From positions 153,307,741-153,371,740 of the forward strand of contig OX422221.1 in NCBI GenBank assembly GCA_949130495.1: 64,000 bases of DNA. Reading direction: 5' to 3'. Under the pieces are notes generated by a model. That model had not been told where the DNA came from. It saw only the letters and a list, made by a program, of their open reading frames with translations, and ran no database searches. This DNA is from Sambucus nigra (Eukaryota > Streptophyta > Magnoliopsida > Dipsacales > Adoxaceae). Both the position numbers and the translations under genes were made by a program. Shown piece after piece: positions 1-12,323 of the stretch; within the stretch, counting starts at the first letter, position 1, and each line of letters starts with the position of its first letter.

Positions 1-8
1 ACGCTACT

Positions 9-3000
9 TTGCTTACTGAGTTTTTCTCACTTGTTGAGGGTCACTGGTTTCCCTCTATCTTTATAGCTGAGTGTGGGTTTACCTTTCCTCCTAACCCATT
101 TTGCCTCGAGTTTTGTCAATATTTTGACATTGTGCCAGCTAGGGTAGCCCCCAATACCTGGAGGATTGTAAATGAAGTGTATAGGTTGAATCAAATCCAT
201 GGAACCCGTCTAGGGATTTTAGAAATAATGTTTTGTTATAAGTGGGTGACTAGTGATACCACTTTTTATTTAAAGACTAGGGATGTAAACAAAGCATTAG
301 TAGTCAATCTCCGAGATCCAATAGGGATTATTTTGAGCAAAGAGTTATTATAAAAAATTGGCAATACTCCCCTTTGATTGGAAATGTATAGTACTAGGGG
401 CCTAGATGTCATCCTTTTGGCAATGGGGTAGGTTATTCCTCATTTAATTATCTTGCCATGTACATACTTGTTTAAATGTAATACTAATTATTTCTCTGTA
501 AATTTTGATTGCAGTTGATAAGAAGAGAAGGTGCCCAAAGGAGAGTGAGGTGAACCTCGGGGAGTTGAAATTCATTTGGGAACTTCATCAGAGGATTTTC
601 AAAGAACAGATTAGGTCTGCATCATATTTGCTATAGTACAAGAATACAGTTTCCTCCTTTGTTGCTCGTCCCCTAATAGTCACTCATTCCCCTGTAATTA
701 ACCTTTAGAAGGAATCTTTTTCTACCTCCTCAGCTGCTACATCTGGCAGTAGTGATCTTGCTGCCCACTCCCCTTCTTTCTTAGATTCAAATTTACCTCT
801 CACAGCTGCTATGGGAAAAAAGAATTTTCCTAACATTTTGAGAGATATAGCTGCCAATGCCCCTTCTAAACAAGCTAATTAGGGGATGAAAAATAAAGAT
901 GAAACTTGGAAGAAACCCCAAGACAAGAAAGTTGAAGATATCCCCTTGCAAATAATAAGGAAAAGGCTTCCTTTTGAGTTAGAAGAAGGTTCTTATGCTC
1001 TTCCTGACCAACAAGAGTTGGTGAATATATCTTCTTTTTCCTCTCTAGTGGTCCTTGGCCCTCGATTAGCAAGATAACTAATAAAGTTTGGGACTTTACC
1101 AAACCATAGAGGTGATGCAGCTGCACTACCTCGTTCTAAAAGTACTGAAAGGGTTGCTCAAAGCCTTACTCTGGTATATTCTTTCACCCTCTTTTTATAT
1201 CTTTTTTTGTTCTTCATAATACTGACTTTCCTTATTATCTTTGTGGAATTTCAAGTTGAGTTCAATAACATATTGGAGAAATATGAGGCTTTGATAGCTT
1301 CTTCTGGGGAAGTTCAAGAGGATTTTAATGAGCTGAAAAAGCCAGTGCTTGATTCCCAACAAGCATTGGCTAATAAACAAAAGAAATGAGAGGATAAGAT
1401 GAAAGTTGTTGAAGGAGCTACTAAAACTGCTCGGAGTCTAGCTAATAAGTTAAAGAAAGACTTAGATGCTAAGAAAGTTAAGACTACACAGCTACAAAAG
1501 GATTTGGATGTGAGAAGGACTAAAGCCAGGGAGGCTGGCTTCAACAAAGGCTGGGATAACGTCATTGGAGTAGCTTCTTCACAAATTGAGTTTGTGAAGA
1601 AGAAATGCTTAAAGGATCGCTGGTATGCTACTCTGGTGGAGGTCGGCACTCTAAAAGACTCTAAGTTATTCTTGCGACATGATCCTAGGGCCCCTCCAAA
1701 CGTGGATGAGTAAGTTTATCATGATGGGGGTTCCAGTGAATCCCTTATAGTGATGAAATCTGTCGATCAACACCAGGATGTTGATTATTTTTCCCATTCC
1801 ATAGTTAATCCCCATCATTCCTTTTACTCCTACTTCTACTTCAGTTGATCCTGAGGCAGATAAGAAGAAGGTGTACAACTGAGTAGCTTTTTATTCATTT
1901 TTTTCAGTAGTTGTAATTTTTATTTTTTTTAAAGACGTATCAATACTTTACCCTTTTATTAATGAAAAGAGAAATGTTTTTGTTCCTCTTCTTGTGTTTT
2001 TCCATGCTCACTTTATTGATTGATAATGTTCTTCTTAATAGTTTATGGATAAATTGGAATACTTATTATTTATTGAGTTACTCCAGAGGTGTAATGAGAT
2101 TTTCAAAGCTGGTCAATTATCTCTGACTGATGTCGACCTACTAAAGTTGTTTGGGGAAGTAGTATCTAATCAAGACAAAGAGATTTATGTCCATCTGAAC
2201 TGTCTTCTTGACCGGGTGGTGTCCAATAATGTGCCTACTATGAAATAATTAAAGAGCTACAGGATGACCACAAGGAGATTAAGGCGTTTGCATGAGGACT
2301 ATGAGAATAACTTCCAGTCCCTGAGTGAAGGTTGGGGCTTTGAGCAAAAGTTGGCTAAATTTGGCTCCCATTTACGAAGGCAAGAATTCCTACTTAATCT
2401 TGAAGTGGGGGAATCATGGGCCATTGCCAAGATTTTGAAGGAAGAGAATAATAATTTGAGAGATGAACATGATGCCTTAAAGTCATCCACTTCTGTTATT
2501 ACTACTATGGATGAGAGTCACTAATCTTTGGAGTCTGAGAATGCAAGGTTGAGTGAGGAATGGAGGCTCTACATAAATCAAAATATTATTCTCCATCTTC
2601 TTGAGCTAGAGTCAAACCTGGTCGAGATACTATAGAGGAAATCAGGACCCCAAAGACCCTTACTAATCAAGCTTCACAACTTAAAGCCAAAGATCAAGCC
2701 GTTGATGAGATATCCCATAAGCTACAGACCTTATCCGAGCAACTATCCACTAAATCTTCTCAGTTATAAGCTAAAGATTAAGCGTTGAAGAAACTGCATT
2801 ACTTGGTTGACAGATTGACCTTTCCATTCCATAAACAACCAAGGGAAGTCTAGATGGAAGGGTATAATGAAGTTCTGGGGCATCTTGATGACAACCTTCA
2901 ACAAGCAAAGAATGAGATCTATAAATGGGGTTAGATGAATGCTTTGACAGTGATGAAGATGGATCAAAACAACCAACTATGGGACTGGTATAATCCAGGA

Positions 3001-3298
3001 TTACTTGACCTTAACGATCCCCCTTCTAAATTAGATGTAAATTGGATTCATATCCAACGTATTCCCTAATGGTTGATTTCAAAGTACTTGGGAGATTATG
3101 AGCTTCATGATGAATTAGAAATTATTCAACCACCTTACCTGCTTGATCGTCCCAGTAGCAACAATGTCAGAATGCTTCAAGATTTTAACTTCATTAATTC
3201 TACTTACACTTAAGATGATCCTCCTATTAGAATGGATCTTGTCTCCAAAGCTGAAGAGAAACATCAATGGAAATTTGATCAACCTATCTTGTATTGAA
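9..3298 (+). pseudogene. Extra antisense ORF of a Tat gypsy element (putative gypsy-type transposon domain plus coiled coil), broken
   Basis: The first exon-like block (9-353, 114 codons) resembles the plant domain named 'putative gypsy type transposon': a PNPFCLEF..YFDIVPARVAPN segment followed by a W..R-rich stretch. Later blocks are heptad-like, charged coiled coil rich in K, E, L and Q (about 1257-1713 and 2045-2524). A C-terminal block (about 2941-3298) ends at TGA 3296-3298 with two internal stops. Intron-like borders are visible: an acceptor near 514 (TTTTGATTGCAG), an intron near 1168-1256 and an acceptor near 2040. In-frame stops at 1387, 2246 and elsewhere break it. It runs opposite to the adjacent gag-pol. 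Related extra ORFs are known in Tat elements, and their function is not established. Exon limits are my inference. Confidence 0.7.
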
Positions 3299-4078
3299 TG
3301 TCAATCCTTTCTTTGTCATTAGTTCTATTGATACATTTTGATTAAAACCTAAATTGAATATCAAAATTACCAATGAATGAATATGTTCTAATAGCATACT
3401 TAGATTAAAATATAAATTTAGAGCTAGTTAAATGAATACATAGGTTCTACTAGCATACTTGGATTAAAATCTAAATTTAAAACTAGTTACCCATGTCTCT
3501 CCAAATGTTTTACTAATGCACCCAAGTGTTATGTTTTTGCATTAGATAACAGTGATGTGACCAGGCGTATGTGGAATATGCGCTTACATTCCTCTTGAGT
3601 AATATTTGCAACATTCTACCTTCACTTTGCCGAGTAGGATAAAGATCTTGTTTTATCCTTATATTTGTAGACCAGGTTTCTTGAGGACTTAGCATCCTAT
3701 TGACTTGGACTTTACATATCAGCGATCAAATTTGTGGATTTCTCGAGCAACATATTGCTTCTTTCGAGCAACTATCAGCTATCAAGTTTATGGCTTTTTC
3801 GAGTAACTTATTGCTTGTGCCGAGAAACTCTTTGGTATTCTTGTGTTCTGTCGAGCATCTTTCAGGGAAATATTTGCAGAGTTGAGTAACAATTTAAAGA
3901 ACTTCAAACTTTTGTCAAATTAGCTATGCTGATCCGAGAAGCAATTTGAAGAAATTATAACTTTTATCAAATTAGCTATAGTAGTGCATACCATTAGTAC
4001 TAAAAAAATTAAAAACTAAAATTTAAAGAACTGGTGATTTTATTAATACTGAAAGTTGATTGGAAAATGATTACGACA
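3299..4078. other. Non-coding spacer between the convergent extra ORF and pol
   Basis: No coding signal was found. It holds an imperfect tandem pair of about 57 bp period at 3382-3430 and 3439-3488 (blocks like AGCATACTTRGATTAAAAT). It also has scattered copies of a CGAGCAAC-like word near 3740-3860. It lies between the 3' ends of two convergent reading frames of the Tat element. Confidence 0.5.
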
Positions 4079-5449
4079 TCATTGATAATATTTTTTGAGA
4101 TGCACTTCATGCCATGGGTTTTTGAATTTTTCTCCTTCTAAGGTTTCAATTTGATAAGTTCCAGGTCAGATCGCTACTGAAATATGGTATGGCCCATGTC
4201 AATTAGCTTCAAGCTTGTCATTTTTCTACAACACTTTCTTCAGCACATAATATCCTTCCTTCAAGTTGGTTGGTTTCATCCTTTTATTGTATAAATCGAT
4301 TGTTCTCTGTTGGAAGGTTTCATTTCTCAGGGTAGCATCTTCTCTTACTTCTTCCATCATATCTATATCCAACCTTCTCATTAGGTCACTTACATGAGAG
4401 TTAAAATTTAAAACTCTATGGGATGGTAAGCCCAGATCGGCAGGAATAACGGCTTCAGTCCCAAATGCTAACATATATGGGGATTCTCTAGTTGCTATTC
4501 TCAGTGTTGTTCGGTATTCCCACAAGATAGAATGTAGCTCGTTTATTCAGTTTCCCTTCACATCATCAAGCCTTTTCTTCAACCCTTTAAGAAAAATTTT
4601 ATTCTTAACTTCAGTTTGGCCATTACTTTGAGGATGTCCTGGAGGCGAATGCAAATTGTAAATATTGAATCGAGCATAGTAAATTGCGAGTTCATCATTA
4701 TCAAACTGTGTTTCATGGTCGGTAATGAAAGCATAGGGAAATCCGTACCTGTAAATGATTATTTTCCATATGAATTGATATAACTTTTCATAAGGTATGT
4801 CTATAAAGGGCTCTGCCTCAACCCATTTTGTAAAATATTCCACTACGACAATCAAGTACTTAAATATTCCTCAGGTGGTCGGTAGTGTTCCGACCAAGTC
4901 TATACCCCACATAGAAAATTACCATGGTGAAGTGATTGGACTGAGAGAATCATGTCGAGTTTTTCGAATGGTGTAGAATCTTTGATATTTATCAAACTTC
5001 TTGGCAAAGGCTGCATAGTCTGCTGGCATTATTTTCCAGTAATATCCTTGCATACTGATTCTCTGTAAAAGTATTCTCCCTAATACGTGAGCTCCACATG
5101 ATCATTTATGAACCTCCTGAATTAGGTCTCGAACCTTTGATGGATGTACACAGCGCTACAAATTGATTGTTAGTCCTTTCATGTACAAAATACCTCTATA
5201 TAGTATATACCGAGCTACTTTATATTTCAACTTATTTTCTTCCACCATGTCTGTTGGTAAAGTTACCTCTTCAATGTATGCTCTGATATGGTCCATCCAT
5301 AATGGCCCCATATCTATGGCAAAAAAATTGATCATAAAATTATCATTTATGCTCCTATTGGACAAAATCTCAAAAGGGATAGTTCGTCGGAGTTCAATCC
5401 TAGTAGCTGAGGCTAGCCGAACAAAGGCATCATCTCGGGAATTTTCCAA
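4079..5449 (-). pseudogene. Tat-lineage integrase, degraded
   Basis: This is the integrase part of pol, which would insert the cDNA into the chromosome. Reading down the minus strand, a zinc-finger-side region with decayed H and C positions comes first. The core follows, with an EYFTKWVEAEP motif and a TDHETQFDND motif in place of the usual SDNG.QFD. Next are HPQSNGQTEVKN, which carries the catalytic-Glu region, and the GTEAVIP block. The end is a WHEVHLKKYY tail and a stop at 4079-4081. These blocks are standard for Tat integrases. Several in-frame stops interrupt it (for example near 4545, 5155 and 5450). Frame is kept from about 5908 to 4079, so point mutations are the main damage. Confidence 0.88.
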
Positions 5450-5908
5450 TCATGGGATTCTGTTCATCTCAATAGCTGGTAATTTTTCAATGGCTTCCGT
5501 CGCCTTGGATAAATACTTGGTTATTAATTCTTCTTTAGCTCCGTATAAACCCAATACTTGGTTCTCCACCAGCTGAGAGTCGCTGTGTTCCACAACTTTC
5601 TCGGCACTCAATGATTGGGTTAAACTTAGGCCAATAATAAGGGCTTTGTACTCTGCTTCATTATTTGAAGCCTGGAATTGAAAACATAGGGCATACTCAA
5701 TATCAATACCATCAAGACTATTAAGTATTACAACTGCTTCGTTATCGGCTTCACAAGATGACCCATCAACATATATATTCCATATTGAGGCATTATTGTC
5801 AAACGCTTGGTCTGTTAAATTCCCATAGTATAATATTTTTCCAAATGCTTCTTCATACTTCTTGGTCATATATTGTGTTCGGGAAGAGGAATCTGGTAGG
5901 TCATCCAC
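5450..5908 (-). pseudogene. Second (archaeal-type) RNase H domain of a Tat element
   Basis: An open 152-codon stretch contains WNIYVDGSS, NNEAEYKALIIGL and SDSQLVENQVLG. These are the D..., E... and D... active-site blocks of the additional RNase H carried between the pol RNase H and integrase in Tat elements. Its presence is the main basis for assigning the element to Tat. It is followed in frame by integrase, separated by a stop at 5450-5452 where the family normally has Trp. Confidence 0.85.
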
Positions 5909-6060
5909 TACTTGTTTTGAAGAAGGTTCTTCGGTTGCTTTCTTGTTAACATCGCTTCATCTTGATTCTTGGTCGGCCTGTTCAATTTATTGCTCGGGGA
6001 CCTCAGAGTAAGTGAACTCCACTATGAAATCTACCACTGCTTGGCATTTTAAATAAGACC

Positions 6061-7300
6061 TTAGTTCATATATGACATCATACTCCCCAATTCCACATCC
6101 CAGTGCATTAATCTATCAGATTTCTCCGGTTTATGCAATGCCTGCCTTAAAGGCATATCAGTATAAATTATGATTGTATGGGCTTGAAAATAAGGTTTCA
6201 TACATCTTGATGCTTCAATCAGTGATAATGCCAATTTCTCCAAATGAGGGTACCTGATTTCATCTCCTCGGAAAGCCTTACTAGTATTGTAGACATGTTT
6301 TTGAACTTCATTTTCTTCTCGGATCAATGTAGAACTTAGAGACAATTCAGAAACAGCTAATTATAGGTACAAATTTTCACCTATGATTGGTCGGGAGAGC
6401 AATGGAGGTGACCCCAAATAATTTTTTAATTCCACAAAATCTTTTTTTCATTCTTCATTCCATTCAAAACCTCTTTCTAAGTACCTTGAAGAACGACATA
6501 CACCTATCTATCTCGGGACACGAACCTGTTCGGTGCTACTACTCATCCAGTCATCCTTTGCACCTCCTTCTTGAAAGTTCGGGATTGGATTTCAATTAAT
6601 ACCTTGCTCTTATCTGGATTTACTTCGATTCTCCTTTGATTTACTATGTACCCGAGGAACATTCCTTCTAGAACTCCAAAAATACACTTGGTCGGATTCA
6701 GCCTCATCTGATGCTTTTCAAGTTGATCAAAAGTATGGCTGAGGTCGGCTATGTGATCAAATGCCTTTTTTCTCTTTGGAAGCATATCATCCACGTTGAC
6801 TTCCATATTGTTGCTTATTTGCACCTCGAACACCTTATTGACCAGACTTTGATATGTAGCACCTGCATTTTTCAAGCCAAAAGGCATAACATTATAATAG
6901 TATGTTCCTTGGGGAGTGATAAAAGAAATGTTTTCCCCATCTTCAGGATTCATTTTTATCTGGTTATAACTAGAATAAGCATCCATAAATCTAAGTAGTT
7001 CATGTCCTGATGTAGCATCCACGAGTTGATCTATTCGGGGCAAAGGAAAGTGGTTCTTTCGTCATGCTTTATTTAAATCTATAAAATCTACACAAATTCT
7101 CCACTTTTTGTTTTTTCTTTTTTACCATAACTGCACTGGCCAACCAATCTGGATATTTCACTTCATTAATAAAAATTTCCTTCTGAAGCTTTTTGACTTC
7201 TTCCGGTATGTCTTGGTTCTTCTCGGGACTGAACACTCTTCGTCTTTGCTTTATTGGTTTAACTTCTTTATTTATGCTGAGATCATGGCAAAGGAAATTG
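6061..7300 (-). pseudogene. Tat-lineage reverse transcriptase and RNase H, broken
   Basis: The N-terminal side begins near 7250 with KYPDWLASAVMVKK, then a decayed VDFIDLNKA block with one stop. It continues as an open RT block (6543-7043) with PRIDQLVDATSGHELLRFMD and YYNVMPFGLKNAGATYQ. The catalytic box reads NVDDM instead of the usual YVDDM, so a core residue is lost. The LGYIVNQRRIEVNPDK block follows. A frameshift separates this from the connection/RNase H block (6061-6345), which has TDMPLRQALHKPEKSDRL. At least two frame changes and several stops make it non-functional. Confidence 0.87.
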
Positions 7301-7754
7301 GGATTAATCCTAGCTATATCTTCACGACTTTAGGAAAACACGTTCTTTATTTGTCTAAGGAAGCTTACTAGTTCCTGTTTAAGAAAAGGATCCAACGTTG
7401 TCCGTATCTAAGTGATACGCTTCGGTTTGTCGTTAACTAAAACAATGCTTTTAATTTTTTCTACAATTTGTCCCTTTACCATCTCTGTTTCCTTCCTTGG
7501 GTATAAGGTTTCAACCTTAGGTTCTTCATCAATCTCAAAAGTATCCACTTGGTAGGTAGTGGTTTTCTTCTTTATTTCTTCCAAGACTTCTTACTAGTAG
7601 TAACGTTCTTGAGATACTTTTTGATGACCTTTCACAATTCCCACACCAAAGTTAGTAGGAAACTTTAAACACTGATGGACAGTGGATGGTACTGCCTCAA
7701 ACTTCTTTAGCCCTACTCTTCCCATGATTATATTATAAGATAAATGGACATTTT
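7301..7754 (-). pseudogene. Remnant of the Tat protease C-terminus and protease-RT linker
   Basis: Minus-strand reading from 7754 gives a YNIIMGRVGLKKF block (the usual YNAI.GR...L), then VPSTVHQCLKFPT and GVGIVKGHQ. These are the C-terminal end of a Tat protease and the following linker. The catalytic Asp region upstream is absent because the sequence jumps at 7755 into a gypsy LTR fragment. The linker carries two stops before the RT begins. Confidence 0.75.
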
Positions 7755-10128
7755 TGTGACACCCCGCCTAATAAAATATCGGGTTATCAGTCCTATACCA
7801 CATTAAACAGGAATCTCATCTGGATCATCCTTAGCATCACTGTCGAAAACTTTTTCAAACTTACTAACCACCTAGTATTCAAAAGACATGGTGCTAAATT
7901 TTATCTTTTTATTTAAGACTAAACCAACAACATAATACGAATCCAAATAAATAACGTTACAAATGGAAATTCATCATAACACGAGTCTAATAAAAATCCA
8001 ACAACATAAAGAGTAATGAAAGTATCGCCGAATAAACCATTGGATAACTCCAATACCAAACCTAATGAGCAAGAGTAATAAATTTCATACAATCTGAAAA
8101 GCAACTGAAGTAAACTATGAATGAACATTCTCAGGATAATCTGATTATAAGGACATGTTTCATAAATGTCCGGGGTAGAATCTAGAAAATTTTCAAGTAT
8201 CCTAGATCACATTTTAGTATGTCTAATACCGCTACATTCGGCACGTCTCCACGATTATCCTCGACGGCCTTGATCTGAATTCACGCATCCATCATCTTCG
8301 TATGTGCATCATGTGTCAAGCATCATACACTTTAATAGTTCCCACTAATCCACGTTCTTATGGTAAAAATTATTTAATTGGAGTGTTTAATTATTTGCAT
8401 AAATAATTGAGAATATTTTTTTAAATAAATTTTCAAAGTCTGGAAGATGATATACACGCAAAATCTTTTTGAGGAAGTTTTCTGTGACACGTCACTGATG
8501 TCGTTCGAATGACATCGTATCTCGTTCGAAAGAGATGCCATATCGCTCGAACGAGACCATATTTTGTTCAAATGAACACCATATTTTTAACAGTGTTCGT
8601 GCTCCACGTTTTCCCAAGTCGACATACCTTCGTTTCTGTAAAACAGTACCTGTTTCCAGACTTCATATTTTAAGGTTTCAATACCTTTTTGATTCACAAA
8701 TAATTCCCAATCCTTTATGTGAATCCTTCAAACACCAAGGAATATTATACTACTCATTTGGAGTACACTTGTGGAGAAGATGAAGCTTTTCTATTGCTGG
8801 CCTTCTGGAGCTCTTGTGGGAACTATAGCCGACGACATCGAAATCGACGCCTGAGGGTATTTCATATGTCACTGCAGGTATTTTAATTGTAATCCGTGTA
8901 AACCGTTCTTTACAAATTATAGTGAAAAATGATGGTTTTACCCCTGTGGGGGATTTTTCCTCAAACAGTGATTGTCTTGCATGCTTAGATTATTTCTTTA
9001 TTCAATCATGTTTGTTTGCAAGATTTAAGATTTGTGGGATTAAAATTGGAATTTAATTAAATAAGTTTAAAATTGATTGTTGGCACACTCTCACTAATAG
9101 AGATCCCTACACTAGGAATGTAAAAACAGATGTGTCTATCCAAATCTTGCAACATTCACAAATAATGTAGCTACGAGTCCCTGGAATGAATATCAAGCAT
9201 GGCATCCCTGTGGTAGGATACCTAAAAGGTTTTGAAAATATTTTATAGCAAGGGTCAGAACCCAAAACATTTGAAAATATTTATCCAATGAATTTAAATG
9301 CAAGAAGTAAATATGCAAATGCTCTCCATATTTAAATTAGTGTCGTTCACTCCCTTGATTTTACCTCACCCCTCAACTAATGTGCACACCTTTCGAAACT
9401 ATAAATGACTCATCTAGCTAACCCTCTGTAACTAGTCTTGTCTCATACATCTCACCATTTCCCACTAATCCACCCCAAGTGAGTATAGTACACATTTTAT
9501 AGGTTATTAATCACAATAGCTTGTTCAAATCATTTCCCATTTAATTCCATATAACATTCTCCCGAGTCATATCCTTATACAATTCACATCATGTATATGA
9601 GTTATAAGTTATATTTCACACTAGCGTATTTATATCCATATCCAACTTGATACCATATAACCATTTCACAAGTTATATTATTTATATATTTCACACCATG
9701 TATACATATAAAATACCCGTATATAAATCTACACCATATATACGTATAATTATATTACGACATTCATGCACATGTCGTGGATCCATAGGCATCCTCCTGA
9801 GTAGGCACTCATCGGGAAATCCCTAAGTGCTATCATTACCAAGCATTCTCATCCACTCGGAAACCTTGACACGGCTCGTCACCCAAGTCAGAAAAATAAC
9901 AATTCAAAAACGTACTCGAGGCGGCCATAGTTTCCCACTGTAGTGAGAATGAATCATACCCAAAGTGTTTCACTCCTGAACCCGAACGCTATGACCTGGG
10001 GACTATACTCACCCTGCATTCGCTAACAAGGGGACCCACCCACATCGTGAAACCACCTATGGTAGCCTTAGAGTGGGTATGTTATTATTCACACCAATAT
10101 TTATAAATCATATATATAACAAACATCA

Positions 10129-10163
<35 letters not shown>

Positions 10164-10232
10164 CATGTTACCAGTGTACTATGCCCATACACAAGCCTAA
10201 ACTAACATATATATATATATATATATATATCC
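7755..10232 (-). mobile_element. Truncated gypsy LTR inserted in the Tat element
   Basis: It starts at TGTGACACCCCGCC, the same terminus as the LTR at 28566. It matches that LTR over its first part (around 7755-8150) and again around 9110-10090 (CCTAAAAGGTTTTGAAAATA, GCTATGACCTGGG and similar blocks). Its other terminus (CGGGGTGTTACA) is missing: after AT microsatellites (10136-10162 and 10207-10232) the sequence returns to Tat gag. A foreign block sits inside it. No internal domain is attached, so it is a solo or partial LTR. Confidence 0.7.
8150..9110 (+). mobile_element. Probable solo or partial copia-like LTR inside the gypsy LTR
   Basis: This block has no counterpart in the related LTR at 28566. 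It contains several TCGTTCGAA/CGCTCGAACGAG words (8500-8570). It then has a downstream order (TGTAATCCGTGTAAACC, GATTTTTCCTC, TTGCATGCTTAGA) that parallels the LTR of the copia element at 10774. Limits are approximate because no clear target duplication was found. Confidence 0.5.
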
Positions 10233-10768
10233 AGGCTAATTACAAACTCATCTCCTATCTCATGTCGCATCTTATCATCGTTTAGATGACCCTCCTGGGC
10301 TAGTTCTTCTAGGTGTAACTTGAGTTCCTTAGATTTTACTATTTTATGTCCATGCTCCTTGTGGTAGGAACATCTCGAGGTCGTATTCCTCTTCGACGAT
10401 TCCCCTGTCATTTTCTTTGGCCACTTAAAATATTATTTACCCTTCATTTTGTACAAGATCTTATAGATTGTCTTTTTGAAAACAACATTGAACACATGAT
10501 GGGTGTTTCTTAGATCCATCTTATCATCGACTTTAGGTCCGTTGTTATGGGTTTTTCCCCTTAATTGGAGCGTTCCACTTGTCTCCATTATTGCTCGCCT
10601 TGGGTGACCATTATCCTATTGGGTTCTATAAACCATGTATTCCATGTTGGCTGACTTCTCAATTCTGGACATCATGTTTTCGATGATACTAGTGAAATAT
10701 TGAACTTCTCGACAGAGAGATCTTAACGAGGCCACAACCAATTTCTCAGAGTAGTCCTCTACCTTATT
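10233..10768 (-). pseudogene. C-terminal part of Tat gag
   Basis: One minus-strand frame runs from 10768 to 10233 with two stops (near 10616 and 10430). It carries YNKVEDYSEKLVVASLR, then FKWPKKMTGESSKRN and CSYHKEHGHKIVKSKELK, then LHLEELAQEGHL. That order (capsid end, KW/WP block, C..H...H zinc-like motif, LEELV.GHL) is standard for Tat gag. The capsid helix joins directly to the piece at 17521 across the copia insertion. The frame is cut at 10232, where a microsatellite and LTR fragment begin. Confidence 0.8.
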
Positions 10769-10773
10769 ATAGG

Positions 10774-12266
10774 TGTAAGGACACAAATTTCCAATTGAGT
10801 CCATATATAGTTTTGGCTCAATTTCGGACAAAAACATTTATTCATAGGATAGTATGTAAATGTAATATTCTCAAGCCTATGAAGTGTTTGTTGAAGACGT
10901 AGCGGCAAAGAGTATAAAGCTTCATCAAATATGCCGGTTTGCGTGCCTCGTTTCTACGTCATCAATCATATTTCCATACTCCAAAGGTATGAATGCAATT
11001 ATATATATATAGGAGCTTGGAACAAGTTTATTGGGTGTTAGGTTTCATAAAAACTGCGTTTTGTTTTAAGAAAGAAATTATATAAAACTTTAAATTAAGT
11101 TCATAAAGTTTTCTGGGCCAAAAATGAATTTTTCAATCTTTCTGGTCGTTCGTTAGATATGTCGTTCGAATGAGTTTTTTCGTTCGAACCAGATGTCGTT
11201 CGAACGAACCTGCCAACGAGTCTAAACTGGTATGTCGTTAGAAATGTCGTTCGAACGAACTTGTTCATTCTAACGAGGTTTCCAACGAGATTCTAACTAA
11301 GTCCATACTGGTGTGTCGTTAGAAGTCTCGTTCGAACGAGAGTTCGTTCGAACGAAATGTCGTTCGAACGAGCTGTCAGGCGGGAACAGTATTTGGCAGT
11401 TTTTGGCAGTTTTTCACCCACTTACCCACTTGGTTTTTAACCAACATTTTCAGACTTTAATATGTGCGGGAATCACTTTTGATAATCCATCTTTTTCATA
11501 TCATACAAACTCTTAGAGAGTGTTTTGAGAGAAAAACTAAATAGAGAAAAAGATCATGTTTTGAGTGAGATTTTCAAAGAGGAATTTACTTATCACTCTA
11601 GTTTTACACCCATACTGTTTATCCAAGTTCATCTATATACATATCATTTGCTTGGAGTTTGGCACCGGTTTATCTCTTCCGTTTCAAAGAGAAGTTTTGG
11701 TTTGCTTCTACATCCATCAAAGAAGAAGCCGTTTTGTTGTTATTCTACCCACTTGGAGAAAGGCTCCTTGCTCGGGTGACGGTGACCATAGAAAGCCCCA
11801 TCGGTGGATTCCGAGGCCGCGGTGGAGTTCCGAGGTTGTCAGCTAGGAAGAGGTGTCTACGAGAAGAAGCATCGAGGCTTGAGAGGGATCGAGTCAGTCG
11901 TTGTAAGTCTATCTGTCTTGTAATTGTAATTCCGTATATAGTGGACTTGTGGCTAGGGCCGTCCGAGGTTTTTTCCCGTCTTGGGTTTTTCCTCGTACAT
12001 CGCGGCGTAGTGTGATATTGTTTATTTTATCTTGCATAATAATGTAGAACGCATGCTTAGAATAATTCAAGATAAAATTCGGTTTACATCATCACACTCA
12101 CTTGAATTTGGACTTGGATTAATGAATCGGTTTAAGTGCTTCACTTGATTTGATTTTAATTTGTTTAAGAAATTAAAATTTGTTTGTTTTAATTGTGAAC
12201 CATCTTCTTTCAACGCTTCCGCATCACTTAGCAAATTTAAACAATAGGAAATCACTTGCGTTTACA
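10774..12266 (+). repeat. 5' LTR of the gag-only copia element
   Basis: It has TG...CA ends and a near-identical partner at 16024-17515. It contains a cluster of palindromic TCGTTCGAACGA words (11145-11372) followed by a conserved downstream half. Open stretches inside it recur in the other LTR and are not taken as genes. Confidence 0.92.
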
Positions 12267-12269
12267 AAT

Positions 12270-12281
12270 TGGTATCAGAGC
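12270..12281 (+). other. Primer binding site, initiator-Met tRNA type
   Basis: TGGTATCAGAGC begins four bases after the LTR end, complementary to the 3' end of plant initiator Met tRNA. Confidence 0.92.
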
Positions 12282-12323
12282 CAAAGCGATAAATTATTTC
12301 GTTAACGATCTCTTAAATAATTT

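Noticed and set aside
10202..10232. IYIYIY tails on ORFs at AT runs (also near 10160, 57770 and 62240)
   Set aside because: They are translation of TA microsatellites, not protein-coding sequence.
11525..12015. Overlapping ORFs of 84-118 codons in the copia LTR, repeated at 16714-17264
   Set aside because: They lie wholly in the LTRs, overlap in three frames, and match no gag or pol domain.
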